A stretch of 42,640 nucleotides of DNA from Gilvimarinus sp. 2_MG-2023 (GCF_030547685.1 NZ_JAUOQM010000040.1:1-42640); one strand, 5' to 3'. Positions 33,211-42,622 are shown, counted from the first letter of the stretch. The notes: generated from the letters alone by a model not told the origin. Translations and numbers: made by a program.

Positions 33211-34491
33211 GTGAAATTGGTTCGATCAATAGTATCCATAGTATTACTGGCCGGGCTGGCCACTGCGTGCAGTGTGAACCCGGTGACGGGTGAGCAAGAA
33301 CTGTCACTGATGTCGCCTGCGCAAGAGGTGGCCATTGGCGCGCAGCAATATGGCCCGAGCCAGCAGTCGCAAGGTGGACGCTATGTGGTGGACCCCGACC
33401 TGAACGTGTATATCAACCGGGTCGGCCAAAAATTGGCCGCGGTCAGTGATCGCCCCGACCTGCCCTACGAATTTGTGGTGCTCAACAATGGTGTGCCCAA
33501 TGCCTGGGCGCTGCCCGGCGGCAAAATAGCGATTAACCGCGGATTGCTGGTACTGCTTGAAGATGAGGCGCAACTGGCGGCTGTGCTGGGCCACGAGATC
33601 GTCCACGCGGCGGCCCGCCACAGTGCTCAGCAACAAACCCGCGGCACCTTGCTCAATGTCGGCCTGGTGGCGGCCGGGGCCGCTCTGTCATCCCAGGGGG
33701 AGCAAACTGCAGGTTTGGCTATGGGCGCATTGGGTGTTGGCGCGCAGGCCTGGCAGGCGCAGTACGGCCAGGGCCAGGAGTTAGAGTCGGATAAGTACGG
33801 TATTAAATATATGGTAGCGGCCGGTTATGACCCCCAGGGAGCCGTGGAGCTGCAACAAGCCTTTGTTAAATTAAGCGAAGGGCGCCAGTCCGGCTGGTTG
33901 GAGAGTTTCTTTGCCAGCCACCCGCCCTCCCAAACCCGGGTGGACCGCAACCGTGAAATGGTCGCTCAATACACCGGTGGGGACCGCAATCGCGCCGCCT
34001 ACCAGCGCGCGATTGCTCAGCTTAAAGAAGATGCCGGGGCTTATGATAATTATCAGCAGGCACTGCAAGCTGCCGGAGATGATCGAGCCCGGGCGTATCA
34101 GTTGCTGGATAAGGCCGTTAAGCAGCAACCGAATGAGACGCTGTTTTGGGAGCTTAAGGGGCGATTACACGCCGCCGATGAGGACTTTAGTCAGTCAGCC
34201 GCCGCACTCGATCGGGCGGTTGCAGCCAACCCGGAGTTTTTCCGCCCTTATATTTACCGCGCCCTAGCCTTTGATCAGCTGAAAAAGACCGACAATGCCG
34301 CCCGCGACCTAGAAAAGAGTATGGCGCTGCTGCCCACCCAAATAGCGGCTTACTATTTGGGTGAGTATGCCCTCGCGGATGGACAACAACAGCAAGCGTT
34401 AGAGTATTTTCAAATGGCGGCCCAGGGCGGTGGTGAATTGGGGCAAAAAGCCCAATCGCGACTGCAACAAATGCAGCAAGCTACTCAGTAG
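33211..34491 (+). CDS. M48-family metalloprotease lipoprotein with TPR domain (BepA/LoiP-like)
   Basis: A 426-residue lipoprotein from a GTG start with GGAGAGAG just upstream. Lipobox LATAC (Cys20), zinc-protease motif HEIVH (128-132) and the third-ligand region ELESDKYG (Glu192). The C-terminal 150 residues form TPR-like helices (YQLLDKAVKQQPNETLFWEL, RPYIYRALAFDQL). The architecture matches BepA-type periplasmic proteases, which maintain outer-membrane protein and LPS assembly. The final helices are Gln-rich. A strong hairpin follows. Confidence 0.9.
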   Translation: MKLVRSIVSIVLLAGLATACSVNPVTGEQELSLMSPAQEVAIGAQQYGPSQQSQGGRYVVDPDLNVYINRVGQKLAAVSDRPDLPYEFVVLNNGVPNAWALPGGKIAINRGLLVLLEDEAQLAAVLGHEIVHAAARHSAQQQTRGTLLNVGLVAAGAALSSQGEQTAGLAMGALGVGAQAWQAQYGQGQELESDKYGIKYMVAAGYDPQGAVELQQAFVKLSEGRQSGWLESFFASHPPSQTRVDRNREMVAQYTGGDRNRAAYQRAIAQLKEDAGAYDNYQQALQAAGDDRARAYQLLDKAVKQQPNETLFWELKGRLHAADEDFSQSAAALDRAVAANPEFFRPYIYRALAFDQLKKTDNAARDLEKSMALLPTQIAAYYLGEYALADGQQQQALEYFQMAAQGGGELGQKAQSRLQQMQQATQ

Positions 34492-34499
34492 ATACTCAC

Positions 34500-34527
34500 T
34501 AAGGCGCCCGCTATACTGGGCGCCTTA
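34500..34527. terminator. Hairpin terminator after the M48 gene
   Basis: TAAGGCGCCC-gctatact-GGGCGCCTTA is a perfect 10-base stem, nine bases past the stop. It is followed by CAATAAC rather than a T-tract. It separates the protease from the TRAP operon. Confidence 0.65.
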
Positions 34528-34547
34528 CAATAACAAATTGGCAACTC

Positions 34548-35093
34548 ATGGCGTCTTCTTCTCCGGCAGAAAAACCTGCCCTTATACCCGTTTATTTGCG
34601 ATGGCTCGATCAGTTTACGGAGTGGACCGGGCGCGGCGTTGCCTGGCTCACCTTAGTGATGGTGGTGGTGACCTGTCTGGTGGTGATTGTCCGCCGATTT
34701 TTGGGGTTGGGCTCGGCCGGGCTACAGGAGTCGGTGGTTTATATGCACGCCGCGGTGTTTTTGTTGGGTGCCGGCTTTGCCCTAAAGCACGCCGAGCAGG
34801 TCAGGGTCGATATCTTCTACCGCAAAATGAGTGCGCGCGGCCGAGCCTGGGTGGATGCCCTGGGTAGCTTGGTGTTTTCAATGCCCCTTTGTGTGTTTGT
34901 CGCCGCCATCAGTTGGCGCTATGTGCGCAGCTCGTGGTTGATTGCTGAGGTGTCCACTGATGCCGGCGGCTTGCCCTTGGTCTATGGCCTGAAAAGTTTA
35001 ATTGTACTGTTCGCGGTCAGCTTGTTCCTGGCCGTCTTGGCTGAGCTTATTCGCGCCGTTTTGGTACTGCTACAGGCGCATACCCATGATTGA
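34548..35093 (+). CDS. TRAP transporter small membrane subunit DctQ
   Basis: A 181-residue protein with four predicted membrane helices (about 22-42, 60-80, 100-120, 143-168) and the family motif HAAVFLLGAGFALKHAEQVR then VDIFYRKMS. It forms the membrane part of a sodium-driven TRAP carrier with DctM. It overlaps the dctM start by eight bases. No solute-binding gene is adjacent; one lies about 6 kb away on the other strand (41431-42579). Confidence 0.92.
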   Translation: MASSSPAEKPALIPVYLRWLDQFTEWTGRGVAWLTLVMVVVTCLVVIVRRFLGLGSAGLQESVVYMHAAVFLLGAGFALKHAEQVRVDIFYRKMSARGRAWVDALGSLVFSMPLCVFVAAISWRYVRSSWLIAEVSTDAGGLPLVYGLKSLIVLFAVSLFLAVLAELIRAVLVLLQAHTHD

Positions 35094-36444
35094 GTATTTA
35101 CCGCTGGTTATGTTTTTAGTGGTTTGTCTGGCGCTAATGCTGGGCTACCCGGTAGCGTTTACCTTAGCCGGTGTTGCCCTGTTATTTGCCGGCAGCGGTA
35201 TTATTGCCGGCGTGTTTGACCCGGCGCTACTGCTGACCTTTCCCGGCCGCCTGTTCGGCATTATGAGTAATTACACGCTTGTGGCGGTGCCGCTGTTTGT
35301 ATTTATGGGCGTGATGCTGGAAAAATCGCGCTTAGCGCAGGAGCTGCTCAGCAATATGGCCAAGGTGTGCGGCGGATTGCCCGGCGGTCTTGGCTTGTCG
35401 GTGATTGTGGTCGGTGCCCTATTGGCGGCCAGTACCGGCATTGTGGGGGCAACGGTGGTCACCATGGGCCTGATGTCGCTGCCCACCATGTTAAAGCATG
35501 GTTATCAGCCGGCACTGGCAACCGGGACTATCTGCGCAACCGGCACTCTGGGGCAGATAATCCCGCCCTCCATTGCGCTGGTACTCTTGGGCGATGTGCT
35601 GTCCAGTGCCTATCAACAGGCCCAGCTGAAATTGGGGGTGATAAATTTACAGACGGTCTCGGTGGGGGATTTGTTTGTGGGTGCCATCGTGCCGGGCCTG
35701 CTGCTGGTGATCATGTATATGGTCTATTTGTTGATTGTGGCAAAAGTAAGGCCCGCTAGCGCACCCTCGGTGCGCGAACCGGAAGGCGCCGAAAACATTA
35801 GCCGCGGGCGGCTGTTATTGTCGTTGGTGCCAGTGTTGGTACTTATTACCCTGGTGCTGGGCTCGATTATTCTCGGTATTGCCACCCCGACGGAGGCTGC
35901 CGGTGTCGGGGCGCTGGGGGCTTTAATACTGGCGGCGGTCAAGCGTCAGCTGGACTTACCGCGTCTGCGCGAGGTGATGCGTGCCACCACCCGCGTCAGC
36001 GCCATGATTTTTACTATCCTGATTGGCGCCTCCTTGTTTTCGCTGGTGTTTCGCGGCTTTGGCGGGGAGGAGTTGGTTCACCATCTCTTCGAACAATTAC
36101 CCGGAGGGGTATTTGGCGCGATGGTGGTGGTGATGCTGGTGATTTTTTTACTGGGCTTTATCCTCGATTTTATTGAAATTACTTTTGTCGTTGTGCCCAT
36201 TGTGGGGCCGGTTCTTTTGGCAATGGGGGTGGATCCGGTCTGGCTTGGCATTATGATTGCCATCAATTTGCAGACATCGTTCCTGACACCGCCATTTGGC
36301 TTTGCGCTGTTCTATTTGCGGGGGGTTACGCCCGATTCGGTGCCAACCTCTGCCATTTATCGGGGCGTTGCGCCCTATATTGGTTTGCAATTGCTGCTGT
36401 TGCTTGTTTTAGCGCTGTGGCCGCAACTGGTCACATGGGCTTAA
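35086..36444 (+). CDS. TRAP transporter large membrane subunit DctM
   Basis: A 452-residue protein started at the ATG at 35086, inside the end of dctQ; the longer reading upstream lies in dctQ. It has a dozen hydrophobic helices and DctM landmarks (VPLFVFMGVMLEKSRLAQEL, TGTICATGTLGQIIPPSIAL, ATPTEAAGVGALGALILA, NLQTSFLTPPFGFALFYLRG). It is the transport core. The sequence type resembles the mannitol/chloroaromatic or 2-oxoacid TRAP group, so an organic acid is a likely substrate, by inference. Confidence 0.93.
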   Translation: MIEYLPLVMFLVVCLALMLGYPVAFTLAGVALLFAGSGIIAGVFDPALLLTFPGRLFGIMSNYTLVAVPLFVFMGVMLEKSRLAQELLSNMAKVCGGLPGGLGLSVIVVGALLAASTGIVGATVVTMGLMSLPTMLKHGYQPALATGTICATGTLGQIIPPSIALVLLGDVLSSAYQQAQLKLGVINLQTVSVGDLFVGAIVPGLLLVIMYMVYLLIVAKVRPASAPSVREPEGAENISRGRLLLSLVPVLVLITLVLGSIILGIATPTEAAGVGALGALILAAVKRQLDLPRLREVMRATTRVSAMIFTILIGASLFSLVFRGFGGEELVHHLFEQLPGGVFGAMVVVMLVIFLLGFILDFIEITFVVVPIVGPVLLAMGVDPVWLGIMIAINLQTSFLTPPFGFALFYLRGVTPDSVPTSAIYRGVAPYIGLQLLLLLVLALWPQLVTWA

Positions 36445-36551
36445 ACAATTAAATGTACTCTTGGCACACTGACAATTTGTCCGGAGAGATGTCCAATCAA
36501 TGTAAACTGCCTCGGTAAGGTTCGGGGCCAAAACTTAATAAGGTAAAGCTC

Positions 36552-36953
36552 ATGTCTATGCACGGTAGTCTGGATGAAGACCCGACGCCACGCGGAGTGC
36601 TGACTCTGCAAACCCTCTCAATGCCGGCTGACACCAACCCTTATGGGGATATTTTCGGTGGTTGGTTGATGTCACAAATGGACATTGGCGGTGCAATACT
36701 CGCGCAAAATATTGCCCGGGGCCGTGTGACCACCGTGGCGGTGGGCAGCATGGTGTTTTTGCGCCCGGTGCCGGTGGGCGCCACTGTCAGTGTTTACGCC
36801 GAAGAGGTCGAGGTGGGTCGCTCCTCGATTCGTATTATGATCGAGGTGTGGATTAAAGATCATCGCAACGGTGAGGTGGCGAAGGTCACGGAAGGTGAAT
36901 ATGTCTATGTGGCGATCGATGATAACGGGCGCACCCGGTCGGTAGAGCCTTAA
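36552..36953 (+). CDS. yciA: YciA-type acyl-CoA thioesterase
   Basis: A 133-residue hot-dog-fold thioesterase. The motif NPYGDIFGGWLMSQMD contains the family's catalytic aspartate, and VAVGSMVFLRPVPVGATVSV is the following strand pair. It hydrolyses acyl-CoAs to free acid and CoA, balancing fatty-acid flux. AAGG precedes the ATG by about eight bases. It is monocistronic, with a hairpin after the stop. Confidence 0.93.
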   Translation: MSMHGSLDEDPTPRGVLTLQTLSMPADTNPYGDIFGGWLMSQMDIGGAILAQNIARGRVTTVAVGSMVFLRPVPVGATVSVYAEEVEVGRSSIRIMIEVWIKDHRNGEVAKVTEGEYVYVAIDDNGRTRSVEP

Positions 36954-36966
36954 GTGGTTACTCGCT

Positions 36967-36989
36967 AGCGCCCTCTCAGCTTGGGCGCT
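36967..36989. terminator. Hairpin terminator after yciA
   Basis: AGCGCCC and GGGCGCT form a perfect 7-base stem with a 9-base loop, 13 bases after the yciA stop. No strong T-tract follows. Confidence 0.5.
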
Positions 36990-37185
36990 CTCGCCTACTG
37001 ACATTTTAGGTCAATTCGTTAGACTCACCTCACAATTCTTAACCCGTCTTTTGTATTTTAGTTTGTTAACTTAACCATTATGGTAGAACTGAATCGAGTA
37101 AGGGCCGTCTAAGTAACAGCACATGCCCGATGTAAGGATAGGTTTGTAGAGTGACTTTTGGCTTTACGGCAACAGGAAGATAGCA

Positions 37186-37740
37186 ATGATAAAAGACCAG
37201 CCCCAAGGATATGGTTTAGTAACCATTGTGTTGCACTGGGTTAGCGCCGGCAGCATTATTTTTTTGTTCGCACTGGGGTTGTACATGACAAGCTTGGGTT
37301 ACTACGACGAGTGGTATCACAAGGGGCCTGATGTACACGTCAGTGTCGGTTTAATTTTGTTTGTGTTGATGTCGGTGCGACTATTGTGGCGATTACTGAG
37401 TCGCTCACCTAACCCATTACCAGAGCATACTCGCCTGATACGGCTCGCTTCGAGCGCGGTTAAAGTGGTTTTGTATGCCTTGGTGTTTACTGTTATGGCG
37501 ACGGGTTATTTAATTACCACGGCTGAAGGTTCAGCCCCCGAGATCTTTGGCTGGGTGAGTTTTCCTGTGTTGCTGGAGTTAGAGCCTGGTAATGTGGATT
37601 TGGCCGGCACTGTCCACTGGCTTTTAGCTTGGGCGATTATTGTCTTTGCCAGCTTACATGCACTGGCCGCATTGGGGCATCATTTTGTTTTAAAGGACGA
37701 TACTTTAAAGCGTATTGTCCGACCGGTAAAAAATCAATGA
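37186..37740 (+). CDS. Cytochrome b561 family protein
   Basis: A 184-residue protein with four membrane helices and the histidines expected to hold two b hemes: His in TIVLHWVSAG, His in GPDVHVSVGLILF, and His in TVHWLLAW and FASLHALAALGHHF. This family moves electrons from quinol or superoxide across the inner membrane. YceI follows 16 bases downstream, a common pairing, so they form an operon. Confidence 0.93.
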   Translation: MIKDQPQGYGLVTIVLHWVSAGSIIFLFALGLYMTSLGYYDEWYHKGPDVHVSVGLILFVLMSVRLLWRLLSRSPNPLPEHTRLIRLASSAVKVVLYALVFTVMATGYLITTAEGSAPEIFGWVSFPVLLELEPGNVDLAGTVHWLLAWAIIVFASLHALAALGHHFVLKDDTLKRIVRPVKNQ

Positions 37741-37756
37741 ATCAAAGGAGAGGATA

Positions 37757-38350
37757 ATGAAATCACTCAATACTGTATTAAAAGGATCAGCGGCCGGAGT
37801 TGCACTTGCCACCGCCTTGCTGTCGACACAGGCGTTTGCCGCCGATTATGTAATTGACACCAAAGGTGCCCACGCCTCGATCAATTTTAAAATTCCTCAT
37901 TTGGGTTACAGCTTACTGCTGGGCCGCTTTAACGATTTTAGTGGTGATTTTACTTACGATGCTGAAGATGTGGCGGCGAGTAAAATCTCGGTCACTATCG
38001 ATACCACCAGTATCGACAGTAATCATGCGGAGCGCGATAAGCACTTGCGCAGCAATGATTTTCTGGCGGTGGAAGAGTTTCCCGAGGCGACTTTTGTCAG
38101 CACTAAAGTGGTGGATGTTGACGATGAAGAGTTCGATTTGGTGGGCGACTTAACCCTGCGCGGTGTCACCAAAGAAATCACCATTGAGGTGGAAAAGGTC
38201 GGCGAAGGTAAAGACCCCTGGGGTGGCTATCGGGTCGGCTTTGAAGGTGAAACTGAAATTCGCCTGCAAGATTTTGGCATTGAAAAAGACCTGGGGCCAG
38301 CCTCACAGGTAGTCGAGCTTGAGCTGCATATTGAAGGTATTCGAAAGTAG
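37757..38350 (+). CDS. YceI-family periplasmic lipid-binding protein
   Basis: A 197-residue protein with a signal peptide (cut near AFAAD) and the YceI lipocalin-like fold: YVIDTKGAHASINFKIPHLG, DSNHAERDKHLRSNDFLAVE, DLTLRGVTKEITIEV. It binds polyisoprenoids such as quinones in the periplasm. With the upstream b561 it may handle quinone redox or stress. AGGAGAGG lies before the ATG, and an intrinsic terminator follows the stop. Confidence 0.95.
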   Translation: MKSLNTVLKGSAAGVALATALLSTQAFAADYVIDTKGAHASINFKIPHLGYSLLLGRFNDFSGDFTYDAEDVAASKISVTIDTTSIDSNHAERDKHLRSNDFLAVEEFPEATFVSTKVVDVDDEEFDLVGDLTLRGVTKEITIEVEKVGEGKDPWGGYRVGFEGETEIRLQDFGIEKDLGPASQVVELELHIEGIRK

Positions 38351-38370
38351 TCGTTTTTACGGCTGATAAC

Positions 38371-38402
38371 TAAAAAGCCGGCGTTTTAGCCGGTTTTTTT
38401 TT
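38371..38402. terminator. Intrinsic terminator between YceI and the convergent regulator
   Basis: An A-tract plus CCGGC pairs with GCCGG plus a T-tract around a short loop (GTTTTA), with one bulged G. It can serve both convergent genes. Confidence 0.75.
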
Positions 38403-39003
38403 AGAGCCAGCCTTTTTGTTTGGCAATACGTGCCGCGTCGATACGGTTAGTGGCATTTAATTTTGCAATAGCTTCGGACAGATAGTTGCGCACAGTGCCC
38501 TCAGATAAAAAAAGTGCAGTGGCTATGTCGGCAGTTGATTTACCTTTGGCTGCCAGCTGTAGGGCCTTTCTTTCTTTATTGGATAATGGATCATTATCCC
38601 CGAGTGCGGCAATCGCAAGCTCCGGGTCTATCACTTTTTTACCCTTCATAACGGCTCGAATAGCCGCGGCCAATTCTTCGGACGGGGAATCTTTCAGTAA
38701 AAATCCTTCGACACCGGCCGCTAAGGCACGTTTTATATAGCCGGAACGGCCAAAGGTCGTGACGATGACAGTTTTTAGACTCGGGTGAAGCTGTCGACAC
38801 TGCTCAATAAGTTCAATGCCGCTCATTTGCGGCATTTCAATATCGGTTAGTAGCAGGTCTACGCTGTGCTTATGTAATTGCGCGAGCGCCTCTTTGCCAT
38901 TGCTGGCTTCAGAGACTACCCGTATATCACCTTCCATTTGCAGCAAGGCGCGTAGCGCACCGCGTACCAGAGTCTGATCTTCCGCTAATACAATGTTAAT
39001 CAT
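38401..39003 (-). CDS. NarL/DesR-family response regulator
   Basis: A 200-residue regulator: receiver domain 1-120 with Asp54 (LLLTDIEMPQ) and Lys in FLLKDSPSEE, then a LuxR-type helix-turn-helix (LSNKERKALQLAAKGKSTAD, LFLSEGTVRNYLSEAIAKLN). It overlaps the kinase gene by eight bases, so the two are a pair. The sequence is close to DesR, which controls membrane-lipid fluidity in Bacillus, but in gammaproteobacteria such pairs often control nearby transporters or are uncharacterised. Confidence 0.92.
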   Translation of the reverse strand: MINIVLAEDQTLVRGALRALLQMEGDIRVVSEASNGKEALAQLHKHSVDLLLTDIEMPQMSGIELIEQCRQLHPSLKTVIVTTFGRSGYIKRALAAGVEGFLLKDSPSEELAAAIRAVMKGKKVIDPELAIAALGDNDPLSNKERKALQLAAKGKSTADIATALFLSEGTVRNYLSEAIAKLNATNRIDAARIAKQKGWL

Positions 39004-40096
39004 GGGGCGACACCGGTAGGTTAGTGTGGATAGTAAAGCCGTCGGTAGTGATAATTTTCATTGTACCTCCTAACGCCTGTACTCGCTCTGACATGCCGGT
39101 AAGTCCATAACCTTTTTGGATGGAGCCTTGAGGTTGCCCGTTATCTTGTACCACTACAGAGAGTGATTTTTTAGTACTCGTCAGTGATATGTTAACTTTA
39201 TTTCCGGAGCTGTGGCGAACAATATTAGTAACACACTCTGTTATCATCAATATAACGGCGGCCTCAATCTTGGTGTCTGTGCTTGCAGCTTTATTGGCTA
39301 TGTTGACATCAAAGCCTGCAGCGATTAGCTTTTCTTGTAGATTGTCGAGTTGATAGGGCAGGCCTTTTGTTCGGTAGCCGGTGATCACCTGACGAACCTC
39401 GCTTAATGCTTCGCTAGCAATGTTAGCCACCTGATCAATTTCGTTGAGTGCTTGGTTAAGTTGTCCTTTATCGCCCAGCTTTTTCGCAAGCTGAGATTTT
39501 AGCGCAATGCTTGATAAGGTGTGACCCAAGGTATCGTGTAAGTCCCGTGCAATGCGTTCGCGCTCGGCTATTTGTATTAATTGCTGCTTTTCGGCTGTAT
39601 TTTTCGCTTCGCGGTATTCTTGTTGATTAATGGATTGTACATAAAGCCCCAAAAAGCTTAGAGAAATGCTGGGAATCAAGCTTGGGAAAATATAATAGGC
39701 TACCCATAGGTCGTAAATATAAGCAGAGAAGAAAAGTCCGGCACATACTAATAAAAGCGCTACTATTGCTTTTGCCCGGGACAGATAAAAACCCGCGAAA
39801 AAAGTTGTGTAGCCAAAAATTACGCCAGCCGATGGGTTAACGCCGGAGGCCATAATGCCGAGTGCCAGCATACACACAAGCATTATCAGAACCTGATTCT
39901 TAGGGCAGCGGGTTAAACGAATATATGCGCCGGTAAAACAGCCGTAAAATAAAAGAGACGCTAACACAAACTGTGTGGTTAACGGTATGCTAAAAAAAGA
40001 GAAAAAATAAAACGCACTGAACATATACGATATCCAGCTCCAGGGGCTTGATATCGTATAAACAGATTTGAAATCATCTTGTTGTGAGTGGTTCAT
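38996..40096 (-). CDS. DesK-type sensor histidine kinase
   Basis: A 366-residue membrane kinase. About five helices span residues 20-155, followed by a HisKA_3 dimerisation domain with phospho-acceptor His187 (ARDLHDTLGHTLSSIALKSQ) and an ATPase domain with N and G boxes (MITECVTNIVRHS, DNGQPQGS, GYGLTGMSERVQALGG). No separate periplasmic sensor domain is present, so it likely senses the membrane itself. Its partner is the downstream regulator. Confidence 0.92.
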   Translation of the reverse strand: MNHSQQDDFKSVYTISSPWSWISYMFSAFYFFSFFSIPLTTQFVLASLLFYGCFTGAYIRLTRCPKNQVLIMLVCMLALGIMASGVNPSAGVIFGYTTFFAGFYLSRAKAIVALLLVCAGLFFSAYIYDLWVAYYIFPSLIPSISLSFLGLYVQSINQQEYREAKNTAEKQQLIQIAERERIARDLHDTLGHTLSSIALKSQLAKKLGDKGQLNQALNEIDQVANIASEALSEVRQVITGYRTKGLPYQLDNLQEKLIAAGFDVNIANKAASTDTKIEAAVILMITECVTNIVRHSSGNKVNISLTSTKKSLSVVVQDNGQPQGSIQKGYGLTGMSERVQALGGTMKIITTDGFTIHTNLPVSPHD

Positions 40097-40146
40097 AGGT
40101 ATCCTTAGCGGAGCTCCCGCTGGTGCTGGGAGCGAAGCCGGTGGCT

Positions 40147-40851
40147 TTAAAAGTTGATGTTTACTAGGTATTTTGCCCAGCCATTTTCGGGGTTCAGTGC
40201 CAGCGCCGACTGAAAGTGCTCAAGAGCGTGCCGCTGATTACCTAAGTCAAGATACGTTAGGCCCAGCCATATATGGGCTTCGCCGTGGCCCCAATAAACA
40301 CCAGAGTTAACATCATGGTTATAATTTTCCAGAGCGTCTTGTAGGAATTTTTTTGCCGCTTCTTTACTGCCGCCATAAGCGGTGGGGGTATGGTATTGCA
40401 GTATACCTTGAACAAGATGTACGCGTGGGTTGTCAGGGGCCAGGCTCGCAGCCTTTGTCAACGCAGCGTAAGATTGTTGAGCGTAGGCGGCCGCGTCGAC
40501 CGTTTGGTCCAATGAAATCGTATAACTGTATGCATAGGCCAGTAAGGTCAGTGCTTCATCGTCGTCGGGCTGTTTTTTCGTATGGGCTTCCAACTTGGTA
40601 ATCAACCCCTGAACTATCTCTAAGGCCTTATCGGCCTGTTGGTGAGTACTATAAGCTACGCTTAATCGGAATTGCGCCAGAAACTGTTCATAATCTTGAT
40701 GGTGATTGGCCAGTGCTGTCAGCTTTTGTGTCTGACCGTTCATATACGCGCGCTCGATGGCATCAATATCACTTTGTGCTGACTGACATACGCCGCTGCT
40801 GAGGGCACAGGCTGTCACAAGAGCTAGGGTGACTTTTCTGAATGAGTGCAT
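40147..40851 (-). CDS. Exported TPR protein
   Basis: A 234-residue protein from the ATG at 40851 with AAGGAG upstream. Signal peptide (cut near CQSAQ), then TPR-like helices (YSTHQQADKALEIVQGLITK; ALTKAASLAPDNPRVHLVQG; HALEHFQSALALNPENGWAK). It is on the same strand and just upstream of the DesK/DesR-type pair, so it may be co-transcribed and act as a periplasmic partner of the sensor. Confidence 0.8.
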   Translation of the reverse strand: MHSFRKVTLALVTACALSSGVCQSAQSDIDAIERAYMNGQTQKLTALANHHQDYEQFLAQFRLSVAYSTHQQADKALEIVQGLITKLEAHTKKQPDDDEALTLLAYAYSYTISLDQTVDAAAYAQQSYAALTKAASLAPDNPRVHLVQGILQYHTPTAYGGSKEAAKKFLQDALENYNHDVNSGVYWGHGEAHIWLGLTYLDLGNQRHALEHFQSALALNPENGWAKYLVNINF

Positions 40852-41151
40852 AGGTGTCTCCTTAATTGAGCTGACCATTGCGAGATTGCTTTGGCCTCTG
40901 CACGTCATCAGTATCTCTAACGGCGCGCCTCAGTGTAATTGAGGCTTGTCATAAGATGCAGTGACAATTGTCAGGGTGTTACCCTTAAGTTTTAGGTGTT
41001 TAGGTGGGAGTAGTGATGAAGAGTGTAAGCTGAGGTATTCTCTACTGACGAGCTGGCCGCTTATACTGACGGTAACGTTTATTTATTCATCCGGCCAGAG
41101 CCCGCTGTCGGGGGCGCCTAGCGCAGGCCGATATTCGAGTGTGTGATCAAA

Positions 41152-41424
41152 ATGAAAAGTGACTTTAAAGAGGCTCTATTGCCAGGAGTTGTCCATGCCT
41201 TGCCTGACGATGTATGTCGTGCATTAAAGCAGTCTTTGATTTGTGTCGAGCAGTGGCAAAGTCTGACGCCGCTCGGGCGCAATGAGTGGATATGCTGGGT
41301 CGAAGACGCTAAAAAATCGGTGACGCGCGAGAAGCGAATCGCCCGCTTATTGAGTGATTTAGCGGCGGGTAAACGCCGGCCCTGTTGTTGGCCGGGGTGT
41401 TCACACCGGCCTAAAAATAAATAA
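41152..41424 (+). CDS. YdeI/OmpD-associated-like small protein
   Basis: About 90 residues. The pattern LPDDVCRALKQS...WQSLTPLGRNEWICWVEDAKK then TREKRIARLLSDLAAGKRRP matches the C-terminal helical domain of YdeI/OmpD-associated proteins. Here it stands alone as a short protein, ending in a Cys-containing basic tail (CCWPGCSHRP). An in-frame GTG at 41143 is another possible start; neither has a strong ribosome site. The function is unknown. Confidence 0.75.
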   Translation: MKSDFKEALLPGVVHALPDDVCRALKQSLICVEQWQSLTPLGRNEWICWVEDAKKSVTREKRIARLLSDLAAGKRRPCCWPGCSHRPKNK

Positions 41425-41430
41425 TGCCCG

Positions 41431-42579
41431 TTACTCGGGGGCAGTATTGCGCCGCACTTGATAAAACGTTTCTTCCGAGACTTTATGCCACTGCCCCGCC
41501 TTAGTTAAAAAGTCTTGGTAGGATTGATAAACCTTGGCAAACATAGGGTCGGCGGCGGCCTGTTCCTGAAAGACCTCTTCGGTCATTTGTCGCAACTCTT
41601 GTAACACCTCATCGGGGAAGCGTTTTAACTCTATGCCGTGATTGTTAATTAAGCTTTGCAAGGCGGCGTTGTTGGTGGCGGTGTAATGATCGAGCATGTC
41701 GGCGCTGGCGGCGCGAATGGCGTTGGCGACGATAGCCTGTAAATCTGCAGGCAGAGAATTGTAGGCGTCTTTATTGATGATTAGCTCCATCATCGACCCC
41801 GGCTCGTGCCAGCCGGGGTAATAGTAATACTGTGCAATTTCGTGAAAACCAAACGCCATGTCGTTGGCCGGGCCGACCCATTCGGCGGCGTCGATAACAC
41901 CGGTTTGCAGAGCGGTGTAAAGTTCGCCACCGGGAATATTGACACTGGTACCCCCAGCGCGGTTAAACACCTCACCGGCGAGCCCGGGAATGCGCATTTT
42001 TAACCCGCTTAAATCGTCAAGGGTATTGATTTCTTTGTTGAACCAGCCACCCATTTGAATGCCTGTGCTGCCGGCGGGAAAGGGGATTAAGTTAAAGGGT
42101 GCATACACTTCGCGCCATAGCTCCATCCCGCCTCCGTGGTAGAGCCAGGCGTTCATCTCTTGCGCGTTCATACCAAAGGGCACGGTGGTAAAGAATTGCG
42201 TGGCGGGGGATTTACCGCGCCAATAATAGGCACCGGAGTGGCCCATCTCGACACTGCCCGATGACACCGCATCGAACACGCCCATGGCGGGTACAATTTC
42301 ACCCGCGCCGTGAACGTGGATCGTCAAGCGGCCGTTACTCATTTCATTGACTAAGCGGGCAAAGGTTTCAGCACCTGTGCCTAAGCCTGGAAAGTTTTTG
42401 GGCCAAGTTGTGACCATACGCCAGCGGTAGCTTGATTGGTGTTGGCTTTGCTCTTGAGTGTTGGTGCCCACCGTCGAGCCTGACTTGCTCATGACCAGTG
42501 CGGCGAACAGCAGTACCGATAGGGCGACTAAGCCGAGAATAATAAGAGGTGTGTAATTAAATGTGCGCGATTGAGTCAT
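41431..42579 (-). CDS. TRAP transporter solute-binding protein, DctP/TakP-like
   Basis: A 382-residue periplasmic binding protein with an uncleaved N-terminal membrane helix (about 12-32), so probably tethered to the inner membrane. Family landmarks: WRMVTTWPKNFPGLGTGAET, DAVSSGSVEMGHSGAYYW, LSGLKMRIPGLAGEVFNRAG, ELYTALQTGVIDAAEWVGPA and a long C-terminal helix. These resemble TakP (2-oxoacid binding) and mannitol/chloroaromatic TRAP binders. The membrane subunits may be DctQM at 34548-36444, which lack their own binding protein. No strong ribosome site is seen. Confidence 0.9.
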   Translation of the reverse strand: MTQSRTFNYTPLIILGLVALSVLLFAALVMSKSGSTVGTNTQEQSQHQSSYRWRMVTTWPKNFPGLGTGAETFARLVNEMSNGRLTIHVHGAGEIVPAMGVFDAVSSGSVEMGHSGAYYWRGKSPATQFFTTVPFGMNAQEMNAWLYHGGGMELWREVYAPFNLIPFPAGSTGIQMGGWFNKEINTLDDLSGLKMRIPGLAGEVFNRAGGTSVNIPGGELYTALQTGVIDAAEWVGPANDMAFGFHEIAQYYYYPGWHEPGSMMELIINKDAYNSLPADLQAIVANAIRAASADMLDHYTATNNAALQSLINNHGIELKRFPDEVLQELRQMTEEVFQEQAAADPMFAKVYQSYQDFLTKAGQWHKVSEETFYQVRRNTAPE

Positions 42580-42622
42580 GTTTTATTGTTCTGGGTGGCT
42601 ATTTAGGCAATGTTAGCATGAT

